This document shows, one piece after another, positions 36,811 to 46,190 of a stretch of 64,000 bases of DNA. Origin of the DNA: an uncultured Sphingobacteriales bacterium. GTDB taxonomy: Bacteria; Bacteroidota; Bacteroidia; Chitinophagales; Chitinophagaceae. Within the stretch, counting starts at the first letter, position 1; every line of letters starts with the position of its first letter. Location: positions 38,032 to 102,031 of the forward strand of contig CALKHN010000027.1 in NCBI GenBank assembly GCA_937991535.1. The letters are read 5' to 3'. Both the position numbers and the translations under genes were made by a program. The notes under the pieces are model-generated. The model saw only the letters and a program-made list of their open reading frames with translations. It had not been told where the DNA came from and did not search any database.

Positions 36811-38751
36811 TTACTGACCGGGATCCTTATATAAACCACGGTGATCCCAAACCACGCCGGCAAAATCCAAACGAGCTTTAATCTCAACCCCATCTACTTC
36901 CCAGCCGTTGCGGGATTCGGTAAATAAGCCCTGACCATTGAGGTATGCATAAGCCAGCGTATCAATGGCACCGGGAGCTGCCGCCAAATACCATGCTTTG
37001 GCATCGGTAAGACGGCCATCTGTTATAAGCGTATATGCACCGTTAAATACATTCACATCTGCGGTTTTACCGGCGGTAACGGCCGTCATCAGTTTTTGAG
37101 CGGTTATATACAGTTCAATGGGAACGATTAAATACTGTGCCGTTACATTAAGCTTTTCATCGGCAAGACCAGTTTGTTTAAACATGGCTGTCCTTGCAGT
37201 GCTTAGAGTAGTCTCACTGGGGGGGGCTCCGGCGGCCGATAAGTTTTTATGAGTTGCATGAAAAAGCGCGACACCATCACCCATTGTTGGGTTACCTGTA
37301 ATTAATCCCCACATGATGTCACTTTCCAGGTTAGCAGCAGCAGCGCCAAACAATTGGCTAACCCGTGCAAAACCATTCAAATCATCATTAACAAGCGCCT
37401 GCCTGGTGATTGAAATTATTTTTCCGTAGGTATCCAGCTTGAAAGCTTCCTTACTTTCTGCCAGTTGACCATATTTGTATTCACCATGTTCGGCAACTTT
37501 TTCCAGTTTAACACTTCCTCCGAACTGCACTCCTGTGATCTGTTTAAAATCACTTGCACTTACCTGTGTTGCCAAAGGCTTCCAGGTTTGAGGAGCCAGA
37601 CTATAAGCACGGCGCAAAAATTTATTTACAACACCCGACAACAAAGCGGGGTAATCGCTGGTTGCCAATGCACGGGAAACAATTTCATCCCGCGTAAAGC
37701 CAGTAACTTTTATTCCGGATGCTTCCAAAATGGAGCGCCCAAAATCAGACAGCGAATGCCCACGGTATTCCTTGGCCTTATCGGTTTTTAATTCGAAAGT
37801 ACCAGGCTGTGCGCGGTGCAAAATAGCTTCCTCCATTGCATTGCGCGTTTGCACAGTTTCATCTGGTCCCGTTACTTTAGCGCTGTGGGTGCTCCGCGTT
37901 TCAACCGGGGGTTGATCTGCGGCCAGCTTGTCAATAATTTGTTTGCGGGCTTCATCAATGGTAACACCAGCGTTGATAAGCTTATGGGCAAAAGCTTCAC
38001 CAATGTTTGCCGCACGAACTGCTGTGCGGATATCTTCTGAACGGGTACGTTCAGCAGCAACCGCAGCGCTACGAATAGCTTCAGCGTCAACAGGAGGGGT
38101 TGCAGGTTGTTGCGCCGGTGTGGCTGGGGCTGCAGGAGTTGTAACTTCGCCGGCCCTTTCTTCGTTTTCTTTTGCCATTTTGTTGGTATTTGAAAGATTT
38201 GAGTTTATAATTTCTGCATCATAAAAGCGGGATTCATCTGCTCTAACTGTAGCTGTATAATCAGCGGGAACGGGTACCATAGATATTTCCATTGGCTCCC
38301 AATCCAGTGCCCTGTAAGTAGGTACTTCGTCTTTTTGTCCTTCCTTCACTTCATACTTGTATACCCTGTAGCCAACAGAAACGTTTTTGATAATGCCAGC
38401 TTTTATATCAGTTATAATACCGGCAAATTCTTCACGTGTAGAAAAGCGGATTGTTGCCCGGCAAGATTTTTTTTCAATCCATGCCCGAACGACAACACCC
38501 AATTGGCTTCTTAAAGAATAAGTAGAATGAGAATCAACAACCGGGGCCCCGGCATTTAAACGCTCAAGACGAACGGAGGGCTCCTTACAATCGAGCACTT
38601 CAATAAATTTACCATCCCAGCTATTGCGCAAAACTTCCGCCTCGCTGGCAAACACAACATCTACTGTGTTATCAGCATCATTGAATGTTTTCGCGTCTAA
38701 CGCTGCTCTGAACAAATTATCACTTACCCGAACTTTTTTCATGCAGATCAA
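36811..38751 (-). CDS. Prohead protease fused to major capsid protein
   Basis: The 646-residue protein combines two functions. Residues 1-180 are a HK97-type S78/U35-like protease (GAPVVDSHSTYSLRSQLG with likely His, IIKNVSVGYRVYKYEV with likely Ser, WEPMEISMVPVPADY). Residues 185-290 are Pro/Ala-rich and helical, scaffold-like (EAIRSAAVAAERTRSEDI, DEARKQIIDKLAADQP). Residues 310-646 are a HK97-fold capsid (NAMEEAILHRA, GITGV-type QITGVQFGGSVKLEKVAEHG, IMWGLITGNPTMGDG). Self-cleavage would release mature capsid. The Mu family has separate protease, scaffold and capsid genes. Confidence 0.85.
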   Translation of the reverse strand: MICMKKVRVSDNLFRAALDAKTFNDADNTVDVVFASEAEVLRNSWDGKFIEVLDCKEPSVRLERLNAGAPVVDSHSTYSLRSQLGVVVRAWIEKKSCRATIRFSTREEFAGIITDIKAGIIKNVSVGYRVYKYEVKEGQKDEVPTYRALDWEPMEISMVPVPADYTATVRADESRFYDAEIINSNLSNTNKMAKENEERAGEVTTPAAPATPAQQPATPPVDAEAIRSAAVAAERTRSEDIRTAVRAANIGEAFAHKLINAGVTIDEARKQIIDKLAADQPPVETRSTHSAKVTGPDETVQTRNAMEEAILHRAQPGTFELKTDKAKEYRGHSLSDFGRSILEASGIKVTGFTRDEIVSRALATSDYPALLSGVVNKFLRRAYSLAPQTWKPLATQVSASDFKQITGVQFGGSVKLEKVAEHGEYKYGQLAESKEAFKLDTYGKIISITRQALVNDDLNGFARVSQLFGAAAANLESDIMWGLITGNPTMGDGVALFHATHKNLSAAGAPPSETTLSTARTAMFKQTGLADEKLNVTAQYLIVPIELYITAQKLMTAVTAGKTADVNVFNGAYTLITDGRLTDAKAWYLAAAPGAIDTLAYAYLNGQGLFTESRNGWEVDGVEIKARLDFAGVVWDHRGLYKDPGQ

Positions 38752-38836
38752 AATGAATCTTGGAAACCAAAACTATTTTGGTTGCTAAAAAGTGAATAGG
38801 CGATTATTAGGCAAATGTTTGACAATAAATCAAAAC

Positions 38837-40333
38837 CTACTTTTCATCATCGGATGATTTATCTTTTGACTTACTTTTATCAGGAGTTTTTTCTTCATTT
38901 CCGCGGTTGGTATCAAAGCGCGGATCGCATGCGGGCATTAACCCTGCAGCATCGAATGCTTTTGCATCCTTTATCATTTGTGCAAGTATTTCAGACGGAT
39001 TTTCACCCATTGATTTAACAGCATTATGCCATGTTATAAATCCATTGCGTACCTGTTCAGATAGCGCCTCGGTTTCTTTCACGGGATCAATCATTTCCCT
39101 GCGGGGAGCTGTCCAACTTACCGGAATTGTTTTACCAGGCTCTGCATTTCCTTTAAGTGCAGCGGCTTCGACAAACCAATCCCATGCCCGATCACAAAAC
39201 ACAGGGATGAGCATCATCCATTGCCAGTCTTCAATATTGCGCTGAAACTCTATCCAGCCCATGCGGCCGGAAGAAAAATTAACATTGGAGAGATCATTAG
39301 TCAGCGCCTCATAGGACGTGCCGATACCTGCGGAGATTCCACGCAATACCTGCTGGGAATATTTATCGTAACCTTCAGCAGGCGGAGGCGTAGCAAAAGA
39401 AACTGTTTTGCCGGGTGGCAAATGTTCAATTATTCCAGGTTCCACCCTTTCTAATTGTTCTGAACTTGAATTGGTGGATATTGGATTAAGGTTTTCATTT
39501 TCAGTAATGAAAACGGAAAAACAGGCTGCAATCTTTTGGCGGAGCAATTGCGCATCTTCATACTCATCAAAATCTTTCAAACGAAGCATGGAAGACGTAA
39601 GGAAAGGAATGCCTCTGTTTTGCCCCGGATCTTCAACATCAAAGACGTGAATAACATCGGCGGCGGGCACAAATGCGCTTTCGGTAGTGAACTCTAAGGG
39701 ATGCCTTTTATATAACCAGTATCCGGCAACTTTTCCCTTTGCATTATATTCAATGCCATTCAGGATATAACCTCCATCCACTTTTAACTGATCATTTTTT
39801 GAAGTATCAATAAAATCTGGTTCTAATACTTGTAATTCGAGAGGTATTTTATCTCCTTCGTCTTTTAATCTCACACGTCGTATAATGCATTCACCGCACT
39901 TAGCTACGGTACGCATCACTAATTTTTGCAGCCCGTAAAAGTTAAATTTGCCATCAAAATCACAACTAACTTTTTCACCCCACAAAAGCCATGCAGTCAT
40001 TATTTTTTTGGAAACGGCATCTGTCACATTCAATGGCGTAGGTAATATTCCGGTACCAATTACATTGTTCGCAATGCGCTTAATACCATTGCGTGCATAA
40101 CCGTTATTTCGAGCAAGTTCTTTGGAGCGAGACCGCAACTTTGGAAGTGCGGCGGAAATTTCCATATTAGTAGAGGATCCGGATGCTGCCCAACCATCGG
40201 TGCGGCGGCCGCCTGCAGCAGCTTCAAATTTGCGGCTACTCTTTTCAAGTAAACGTAAAGCCATGCGGCTTGCAACTCTGCGTCGGCCTGCTTCTGGATT
40301 TACGAAGGCAACAACTTTATCAACTACATTCAT
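38837..40333 (-). CDS. Portal protein (lambda B-like)
   Basis: The 498-residue protein has NPEAGRRRVASRMALRLLEKSSRK and the portal core ELARNNGYARNGIKRIANNVIGTGI, VEPGIIEHLPPGKTVSFATPPP, ISAGIGTSYEALTNDLSNVNFSSGRMGWIEF. These are typical of phage_portal_2 (lambda GpB). It forms the DNA gate at one capsid vertex. The acidic/basic Lys-Ser-rich C-terminus is normal. It overlaps the gpW-like start by four bases. Confidence 0.93.
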   Translation of the reverse strand: MNVVDKVVAFVNPEAGRRRVASRMALRLLEKSSRKFEAAAGGRRTDGWAASGSSTNMEISAALPKLRSRSKELARNNGYARNGIKRIANNVIGTGILPTPLNVTDAVSKKIMTAWLLWGEKVSCDFDGKFNFYGLQKLVMRTVAKCGECIIRRVRLKDEGDKIPLELQVLEPDFIDTSKNDQLKVDGGYILNGIEYNAKGKVAGYWLYKRHPLEFTTESAFVPAADVIHVFDVEDPGQNRGIPFLTSSMLRLKDFDEYEDAQLLRQKIAACFSVFITENENLNPISTNSSSEQLERVEPGIIEHLPPGKTVSFATPPPAEGYDKYSQQVLRGISAGIGTSYEALTNDLSNVNFSSGRMGWIEFQRNIEDWQWMMLIPVFCDRAWDWFVEAAALKGNAEPGKTIPVSWTAPRREMIDPVKETEALSEQVRNGFITWHNAVKSMGENPSEILAQMIKDAKAFDAAGLMPACDPRFDTNRGNEEKTPDKSKSKDKSSDDEK

Positions 40334-40539
40334 AACAACCCCTTTTTGAAGGCTCCAAATCGCCTGTTACCATTTACCAAATCCGGAGTTACTACTTCGC
40401 GCATTAAATCCCGGATTCGTAACATTTCATTAAGGCTGCGATATTCAACCCTTTTATCACCATATTCCACCACCAACGCACCCTGTGCAATAGCAGCTTC
40501 CAGGGCTGTTAACTGATCACTTGTGAACGTTTGCCCCAT
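40330..40539 (-). CDS. gpW-like head-tail joining protein
   Basis: The 69-residue protein follows lambda gpW: FTSDQLTALEAAIAQGALVVEYGDKRVEYRSLNEMLRIRDLM. It stabilises the filled head and prepares tail binding. The position between large terminase and portal is as in lambda. Confidence 0.9.
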   Translation of the reverse strand: MGQTFTSDQLTALEAAIAQGALVVEYGDKRVEYRSLNEMLRIRDLMREVVTPDLVNGNRRFGAFKKGLL

Positions 40540-40868
40540 TGCTTTTTTTGTTTTGAATGTAAGTTATAGACGATAACCATAATATCATTGATTTGGTCTA
40601 AAACTTGCCTATAAATATCCTTTTCACCTTCGACTTTTTCCAACGCACTTTGTAAGGTCGTGCGGCTGTGGCCGGTAATTCGGGATATGGCAGAAAGACG
40701 AAGATTAGTTTCCTGTTTAATGATATAAAAACAAATCTGTTTTTTATCAATAGTTGCCTGAACAGCGCGTTTGGCGAAAAGCTCCTCCCTTGTTATTTTG
40801 TAATAAATACATGTAGCTTCAATAACAAGTTCGTATAAAGGTTTTGGATAATTGTCATTCATAGCCAT
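40509..40868 (-). CDS. DnaA domain IV-like DNA-binding protein
   Basis: The 119-residue protein has a DnaA C-terminal-like helix-turn-helix: DKKQICFYIIKQETNLRLSAI and GHSRTTLQSALEKVEGE align with the ARQ-x-A-x-Y-L and GRDHTTV signature positions. The N-terminus (LYELVIEATCIYYKITREEL) matches the domain's first helix. It has no ATPase domain. It is placed between TerL and the head-tail joining gene, so it may serve in packaging or late regulation, or bind DNA near a replication start. It overlaps gpW-like by 31 bases. Confidence 0.65.
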   Translation of the reverse strand: MAMNDNYPKPLYELVIEATCIYYKITREELFAKRAVQATIDKKQICFYIIKQETNLRLSAISRITGHSRTTLQSALEKVEGEKDIYRQVLDQINDIMVIVYNLHSKQKKQWGKRSQVIS

Positions 40869-40872
40869 ACTA

Positions 40873-42738
40873 TCATTTATCCCAAAAAGAACTTTTCTTT
40901 TTCTTTGGGGGGCTACCTATATTACTATTTTTCTTTTGGAAAGAAACATTTGTGACCAAATAATTCCAATGTTCATCTTTAAAACGATCCATACCAATAA
41001 CGGAAGCTGCAGCCCTGGCAATAACTCTGCAATCTAATGGCTCATTCCTTTCATATTTTTTTACCCACTGAAATCTGTCAAAGCCCCGTATCTTTTTACT
41101 TTCCAAAACTTCCGCAGTCAACCCTTTAAAATAATGGGAATCATATTGTGGAAAATGGCAGTACCCATTTGGATAAGTACCATCTTCATTTTTTTGCAGG
41201 CGGAGCCAACCATATAGTTCTGATTTCATCAGCGAAACACCTATATGCCAGATTTTGACATCATTTATTTTTTTCCCTGACCGGGAAGTATCAACAGCAC
41301 GAGGAGGAGAGATCATAACACTTTGTGCATCTTTCCCCTTTGTTGGTATTACACGGGATGGATCGTATTTCCGGCAAAAGGAATACACTTCAGAAGAATT
41401 ATACCCGCTGTCAATAGCCATCAGGCGAACAGATAAAAGAGCGCCATCTTCTCGTTCCCATGTTTCATCCAACACCTTCGCCAAATGCCCCCACACTTCC
41501 GATGTTTCGCCGGAGGTATTACCAAGCAATACACGGTAATCAATAGAATATGATTGCTTACCATGGGACCATCCCACTATTTCCAGTTCAATGCGATCTT
41601 TTTGAATGTCAACTCCACAGGTAAGAAATGCAACTTTAGAACCCGGTTTATTTTGTGGATACATTTCGCGCCGGTTATAAACGCTTTCCCATGGCGGAGC
41701 GTCACCCTCTTCTTTCCAGGTTTCGCCTAATACGGTATTGGTGAATGTTTTTAGTTTGGGAATATCGCCGGCGGCCTTTTCATAATCCTCCGCAGCCTGG
41801 GCCCAGCTATACCAACCGAATGGAGAATAAAGGGAACTGATATGATAACCGAAACGCCTGATGCTATCCATTTCAGGAACCGTTGACATCCATAGCCCTG
41901 CGGCAAACATTTTAGGTTTAAAGCGTTCTTGTATTGATTCATTACAGTGTTCACATTCATAAGTTACCTTGCTGAAATCTCCCGGCTTCCAACGAAGTCT
42001 GTCAAATTTTAGTATCTGCAACGCTCCGCAGTGCGGGCAAGGAACGTGATAATATTTTTGTGATGTGGTGAGAAATTCAGCCTCTATAATGGAGCCTCCC
42101 TGAATGGTTGGTGTGCTGATTATAAATATTTTCTTTTTGGGAAATGTGCGGGTTCTTGCTTTAGCCAGATCAATTGGGCTACCCTCACCATCCAGATCAA
42201 GGGGGTAAGCATCCACCTCATCAAGGAATAAGTTTCGTGCCGGCATGGACCGTAATCCAGCGGCGGCATTAGCACCAGGCATAACCAGCACTCCGCCGGG
42301 GTACTCTTTTTTAAGAACCGTATTTCCGCTATCCCGCGAACGGGCAGGCCTTACCTTGGTTGAAAGTGATGGGCATGAATCAATCATTGGTTGAATACGA
42401 ATTTTAGAATTTCGTTCAGCCATATCTTTGGTAGGTTGCACTGCCAGCATCGGGCATGGAGCAACATCTATGGTATAACCGATCCAGTTACATCCTGCTT
42501 CGGTAAGCCCAACCTGTGCACCTTTCATTACAATGATCTCCTGTGCGGGATCATTGACACTTAATTTATCCATTATCTCCTTAAGATAAGGGGTCCGCGC
42601 TGTACGCCATTTACCGGGTTCCGCAGAACTAACAGTACTTAACACCCTGAATTCATCAGCCCACTGGCTTACCGTTAGGCGCTGTTCGGGCCGCAATCCT
42701 TCAATAAAGCCTTTGATTATTTCGGTGTTAAGATTCAT
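40873..42738 (-). CDS. Terminase large subunit (lambda GpA family)
   Basis: The 621-residue protein has the GpA signature: LTVSQWADEFRVLSTVSSAEPGKW, MKGAQVGLTEAGCNWIGYTID (ATPase Walker A-like Q/K region), LRSMPARNLFLDEVDAY (Walker B) and the nuclease region TCGVDIQKDRIELEIVGWS with AIDSGYNSSEVYSFC. A zinc-ribbon-like cluster (PCPHCGALQ, CEHCNE) lies in the middle. It cuts and pumps phage DNA into proheads. The length matches lambda GpA (641). Confidence 0.95.
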   Translation of the reverse strand: MNLNTEIIKGFIEGLRPEQRLTVSQWADEFRVLSTVSSAEPGKWRTARTPYLKEIMDKLSVNDPAQEIIVMKGAQVGLTEAGCNWIGYTIDVAPCPMLAVQPTKDMAERNSKIRIQPMIDSCPSLSTKVRPARSRDSGNTVLKKEYPGGVLVMPGANAAAGLRSMPARNLFLDEVDAYPLDLDGEGSPIDLAKARTRTFPKKKIFIISTPTIQGGSIIEAEFLTTSQKYYHVPCPHCGALQILKFDRLRWKPGDFSKVTYECEHCNESIQERFKPKMFAAGLWMSTVPEMDSIRRFGYHISSLYSPFGWYSWAQAAEDYEKAAGDIPKLKTFTNTVLGETWKEEGDAPPWESVYNRREMYPQNKPGSKVAFLTCGVDIQKDRIELEIVGWSHGKQSYSIDYRVLLGNTSGETSEVWGHLAKVLDETWEREDGALLSVRLMAIDSGYNSSEVYSFCRKYDPSRVIPTKGKDAQSVMISPPRAVDTSRSGKKINDVKIWHIGVSLMKSELYGWLRLQKNEDGTYPNGYCHFPQYDSHYFKGLTAEVLESKKIRGFDRFQWVKKYERNEPLDCRVIARAAASVIGMDRFKDEHWNYLVTNVSFQKKNSNIGSPPKKKKSSFWDK

Positions 42739-42920
42739 TAAAATTCGGAAGGGCTGCCACCGTGAATACCGACAAACAAATAAGCCATTTTCAAAAATAT
42801 TTCGGCATTGATGTGTACCGTAACAATACGTCCATCTGGATCTGTTTTAGCCTCTTCTTTGCTTTTTTCTATTTTATAAATTTCGCCTTTCAGAAAATCT
42901 GCAATTTGTTCGTTTGACAT
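42738..42920 (-). CDS. Small phage protein, unknown
   Basis: The 60-residue protein has a helical N-terminus (IADFLKGEIYKIEKSKEEAK) and VTVHINAEIFLKMAYLFVG. Its stop overlaps the TerL start by one base, so the two are co-translated. It may be a terminase helper, but nothing identifies it. Confidence 0.55.
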   Translation of the reverse strand: MSNEQIADFLKGEIYKIEKSKEEAKTDPDGRIVTVHINAEIFLKMAYLFVGIHGGSPSEF

Positions 42921-42988
42921 AGTATAACTTTTAATTAGATTTCAAGTTTGCTCAGGGCGGTGAACGCATAGCCGTCAACCGCTGGTGG

Positions 42989-43246
42989 CTATGCTACTGA
43001 ATTCGGCTCAATCAGTTCGACAGCAGCAGCCATTAAAAACATTACTGCCATTCCGTTTTCTTTAACTGCATCATCATTACTCAATTTCATTACAGCTTCA
43101 AGCACTTCTAACTCATGTTTTTTTTGACAAGCCCGAATCAAGTCTTTATACCATAAAATTTTTTCATCATACTGTTCTGCAAACAATACTTTAGCCGACG
43201 ATTGACACTTATACATTAGTGCAGCTATTTCAACTTTCGTTCTCAT
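42989..43246 (-). CDS. Small phage protein, unknown
   Basis: The 85-residue helical protein (KVEIAALMYKCQSSAKVLFAEQ, ACQKKHELEVLEAVMKL) is not recognised. A hairpin (42966-42973 with 42987-42994) spans its stop codon. It belongs to a run of small genes between small and large terminase. Confidence 0.5.
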   Translation of the reverse strand: MRTKVEIAALMYKCQSSAKVLFAEQYDEKILWYKDLIRACQKKHELEVLEAVMKLSNDDAVKENGMAVMFLMAAAVELIEPNSVA

Positions 43247-43258
43247 AAAAAATATTTT

Positions 43259-43597
43259 TCATATTGCTTTCAGTTTTTCAATTTCAGCCAATAAAAAATC
43301 AATGATCAGTAAACTTTTCTCCACGAACTGCACGGGTATATCATTTTCAATAAACTCTTTTCTTGATGAGGTACAATCGTGGCTTATTAAACCAAGAGAA
43401 TGAACGCAACCTTTATTATCCGGAGAGGTTAAAGCCCAATGCTTCTTTATAAATTCCTGACCAGTCCGGGTATTTATGTACCCCAACTCATAACATTTGT
43501 GCCACATCCAGTTATCTGGAAGCTGGTTTCTTATTTTTAGAATATCATCCAGGGTCAATATTTCAGGAATGGGGGCCTTCTTATTTGATTGTTTCAT
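43259..43597 (-). CDS. Phage protein, unknown
   Basis: The 112-residue protein has an N-terminal segment LTLDDILKIRNQLPDNWMW and a C-terminal helix FVEKSLLIIDFLLAEIEKL. No family is recognised. The start abuts the stop of the upstream 86-residue gene (43598). Confidence 0.5.
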   Translation of the reverse strand: MKQSNKKAPIPEILTLDDILKIRNQLPDNWMWHKCYELGYINTRTGQEFIKKHWALTSPDNKGCVHSLGLISHDCTSSRKEFIENDIPVQFVEKSLLIIDFLLAEIEKLKAI

Positions 43598-43858
43598 TTA
43601 TATACAATTATGTTCTAACTCAAATCGGATTAATGTATGCTTTTCAGGCAATGTAGCGGGCCGGATTTCCTCTATTCCATTTCTCACACAATACTCTTTT
43701 TGTTTTCTAAAACTTTCATACCCATTCCAATAGTGAAGGATATCAAAAAAGTAATGATTACAGGCATCAGACCCTTTATACCTGCCAACAATTTGGGTAT
43801 TAATACCAAAGCTGACAAAGTATATTTTGCCAACTTCCATTTCAAAATTCTCATCCAT
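43598..43858 (-). CDS. Phage protein, unknown
   Basis: The 86-residue protein (FEMEVGKIYFVSFGINTQIVGRYKG, HYWNGYESFRKQKEYCVRNGIEEIRPA) looks like a small beta-barrel (SH3-like) fold, which is inference. It is placed 3 bases after the PolX-like gene. Confidence 0.5.
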   Translation of the reverse strand: MDENFEMEVGKIYFVSFGINTQIVGRYKGSDACNHYFFDILHYWNGYESFRKQKEYCVRNGIEEIRPATLPEKHTLIRFELEHNCI

Positions 43859-43860
43859 GC

Positions 43861-44454
43861 TTAAAAGTTTCTGTATTTTGGGGGTAAATAATCAACCCCC
43901 AGCCAGGAAAAAAATACTTCTTCACTTTCCCACACCGGCGGAATTTCCCCGGCTGAATTAACACATTTCCACTTGCTTTTTCCATCAGGCGTTTTGATTT
44001 CCAGACAATCAATCATTTTTCTTAAACCCAAATCAGATCCACACCATCCCTTTCTTTTCCAGGCAGCAGCGATTACCTTATAAGAATAATCAGCCGAACC
44101 GGTACGGATGGCATATTGCCTGAAATAATCCGCAGCCTCTGGCATGAATAAATCAAGGTTTACGCCTGATGGCAAACTGATCTGCATGTATTTGCCACCC
44201 GGATTCCCTTTAACCGAAGTGCCTAACTTTTTGCATTCATTAAAAAACAATTCACTGCGTTGTGTTTTAATAACAGCACCAAATAAATCTGTCATTTCGG
44301 TTACAATTGGCAGACAAACAATTTCAATGTCCTTCACTTCAGCCTTTTGCCGGCGAATGCTTCCGGCAATATTGATTTTGCTGCAATACGGTTGCAGCAG
44401 ATAACAAATATCCACAGCTATCCTCCTGGCTTGAAGTAATTGCATATTACTCAT
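43861..44454 (-). CDS. PolX-like nucleotidyltransferase
   Basis: The 197-residue protein has the polymerase beta-type palm signature: INIAGSIRRQKAEVKDIEIV (GS-x-RR and the first D-x-E pair), a third acidic residue in GVNLDLFMP and the RTGSADYSYKVI segment. It lacks the PHP domain and thumb of full PolX. It may act as a small DNA or nucleotide transferase in repair or end processing. Homologues occur in phages. The catalytic triad appears intact. Confidence 0.8.
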   Translation of the reverse strand: MSNMQLLQARRIAVDICYLLQPYCSKINIAGSIRRQKAEVKDIEIVCLPIVTEMTDLFGAVIKTQRSELFFNECKKLGTSVKGNPGGKYMQISLPSGVNLDLFMPEAADYFRQYAIRTGSADYSYKVIAAAWKRKGWCGSDLGLRKMIDCLEIKTPDGKSKWKCVNSAGEIPPVWESEEVFFSWLGVDYLPPKYRNF

Positions 44455-44702
44455 TAAGACTGCTTAGTTAAAAATTCAGCCTCATCACCTTCTTTGTATG
44501 GATCCATTCTTATTGTGGACCCCGATACAACAGTTATTTTTTTCAAGGCGCTTTTTGCATTATCCAAAATGTCTTTCATGTCCTTTCTTGCCTCTGGTGT
44601 GAATGGAATTCTGGCATTCTTGCATACTGATTCTGTATCATCAATAAGTGATTGCAATGCCATATGGATAATGAAAACTTCTGAAGGGTTTAATTTATTC
44701 AT
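44454..44702 (-). CDS. Small phage protein, unknown
   Basis: The 82-residue protein is helical (PSEVFIIHMALQSLIDDTESV, EARKDMKDILDNAKSALKKI). Its stop overlaps the PolX-like start by one base. No function is recognised. Confidence 0.5.
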   Translation of the reverse strand: MNKLNPSEVFIIHMALQSLIDDTESVCKNARIPFTPEARKDMKDILDNAKSALKKITVVSGSTIRMDPYKEGDEAEFLTKQS

Positions 44703-44712
44703 ACATTTGTTC

Positions 44713-45225
44713 TTATTGCGTTAAACTTTTGAACTTGTTTAAAAAAACACCTTTAGCGGTAACGGGAATGACAGGCACTATATCGCGGTACCATCTGCCC
44801 TTTTTTCTCAGCATGAGCTGCTCCCATTCCAACTGCAGTAATTCTTTATCTATATTTTTAACTTCATCATCCAGCGGATATTTAAACCCAAACTTTTCGG
44901 CTATCAACTGCATTAGCTGATCCTCAATTTCTTTGTAATTGGATAGTCCGGCCTTTACCGGACTGGGTATGTCCAATAGGTACGCTTCACTTGCATCATG
45001 AAGCAAAGCGGCCAACTTATGTTCTTTGGCAACCCATGACGCACAATAAAAGCTGTGTTGTGCCACTGAATAAAATTCTGGAAGATGTCCACCAAACCGG
45101 CATTGGTTTGAAAGCGAATGGGCAATATCTTCAATACAAATTAACTCTGGATCCGGATTGAAAACATTGATGTACTTGCCGGTAAATGTTCTTATGCAGG
45201 ATGGGGTATAAAGATTTTCTATCAT
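44713..45225 (-). CDS. HD-domain phosphohydrolase (YfbR-like)
   Basis: The 170-residue protein has the HD metal-binding motifs: VAQHSFYCASWVAKEH (first His), LAALLHDASEAYLLDIPSPVK (His-Asp pair) and the later Asp in DEVKNIDKELLQLEWEQLM. The pattern is close to YfbR/dUTPase-like 5'-nucleotidases, which remove phosphate from deoxynucleotides. It could adjust the nucleotide pool during phage replication. Confidence 0.82.
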   Translation of the reverse strand: MIENLYTPSCIRTFTGKYINVFNPDPELICIEDIAHSLSNQCRFGGHLPEFYSVAQHSFYCASWVAKEHKLAALLHDASEAYLLDIPSPVKAGLSNYKEIEDQLMQLIAEKFGFKYPLDDEVKNIDKELLQLEWEQLMLRKKGRWYRDIVPVIPVTAKGVFLNKFKSLTQ

Positions 45226-45497
45226 GACCTGTTTTTATTTTGAGGTGGGCATAGGAGCATGCCGCGGGCAGCATGCCAATTTGCGTGATTGAGAGTGCAG
45301 TAAATTACCTCTTCCATATTGCTACAAAAACTAACAATCTCATAAAATACATCGCACACGCGGACCAATTGCGTCCGGGAAGAGTACCGTTCTACCATGG
45401 CATCCAAGGCGTCCGATAATTCATTTGCTCTACTTTCTGATATACCAACAGCTTCATGAAATGTTGGGGCTGTTTGGTTAACTATGTTTAGTTCCAT
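45222..45497 (-). CDS. Small phage protein, unknown
   Basis: The 91-residue protein has FHEAVGISESRANELSDALDAMV and CNMEEVIYCTLNH-type helices, suggesting an all-alpha fold. It overlaps the HD gene by four bases (ATGA). Confidence 0.5.
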   Translation of the reverse strand: MELNIVNQTAPTFHEAVGISESRANELSDALDAMVERYSSRTQLVRVCDVFYEIVSFCSNMEEVIYCTLNHANWHAARGMLLCPPQNKNRS

Positions 45498-45505
45498 AAT
45501 GATTT

Positions 45506-46183
45506 TTATGTAGGTTTTTCGGTTTTTTCAAAACTGATCACCCATACCCACGGGTTGGAATCCCAGGACTGTTGCCCATTTATTTTTATCCAAAGAGATT
45601 TGAATGAATCTATTGGCAAAACCTCCATGTATCCCATAGGCAAATAATTTTCAAACATTTGGCGCTTCGATATACCGGTACCAGATTCAAATGATTGAAT
45701 AGGTTTGATCCCCTCTGCTACAGCATCTTCCTGTGATATATCATGCAGGCACTCCACATGTATGTCGGTTACTTTGAGGAATATGCGGCTATGCTTGCGG
45801 AACATGAACCTGGCAAGACGCTTATACCATCCTGTACCCCTATATGAATTTTCTTCAATTTTATTTGGCGGGTCATCGAAATACCTAACCGTTTCGAAAC
45901 TATCATCAGGTTTGAACTTCCATTTTTGTTTGCCGGTTTTCGTGAGTCCGTCCTTAACCCAGCACCCATAGCTGTAATGCATTTCCCTTACCCAAAGCAC
46001 ATCGCCTGACTTACCATATGGGCACATACTGTTTTCGGGTCGGGCTACAAATTCAGCGGTGAACATATTTGGCTGCAGCCAATCCAAAGCCTTGCCCTTC
46101 ACTATTCTTCTGGTCTTGTTTTTTCTATCATCCTGTATAGCCTGCACCATTGGCGTACTGTATAAAATCGGTATTAGTTTCAT
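45506..46183 (-). CDS. ASCH/PUA-like phage protein
   Basis: The product is 225 residues from ATG 46183; an ATG at 46207 would overlap the upstream gene by 17 bases without adding similarity. KLIPILYSTPMVQAIQDDRKNKTRRI, GDVLWVREMHY and the C-terminal NPWVWVISFE fit the ASCH-like proteins seen in many phages (S/P-M-V-x-A-I-x-x-G-x-K-x-x-T-R-R pattern). The family has a PUA-type fold and likely binds RNA or modified nucleotides. Function here is unknown. Confidence 0.7.
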   Translation of the reverse strand: MKLIPILYSTPMVQAIQDDRKNKTRRIVKGKALDWLQPNMFTAEFVARPENSMCPYGKSGDVLWVREMHYSYGCWVKDGLTKTGKQKWKFKPDDSFETVRYFDDPPNKIEENSYRGTGWYKRLARFMFRKHSRIFLKVTDIHVECLHDISQEDAVAEGIKPIQSFESGTGISKRQMFENYLPMGYMEVLPIDSFKSLWIKINGQQSWDSNPWVWVISFEKTEKPT

Positions 46184-46190
46184 GCTGTAA

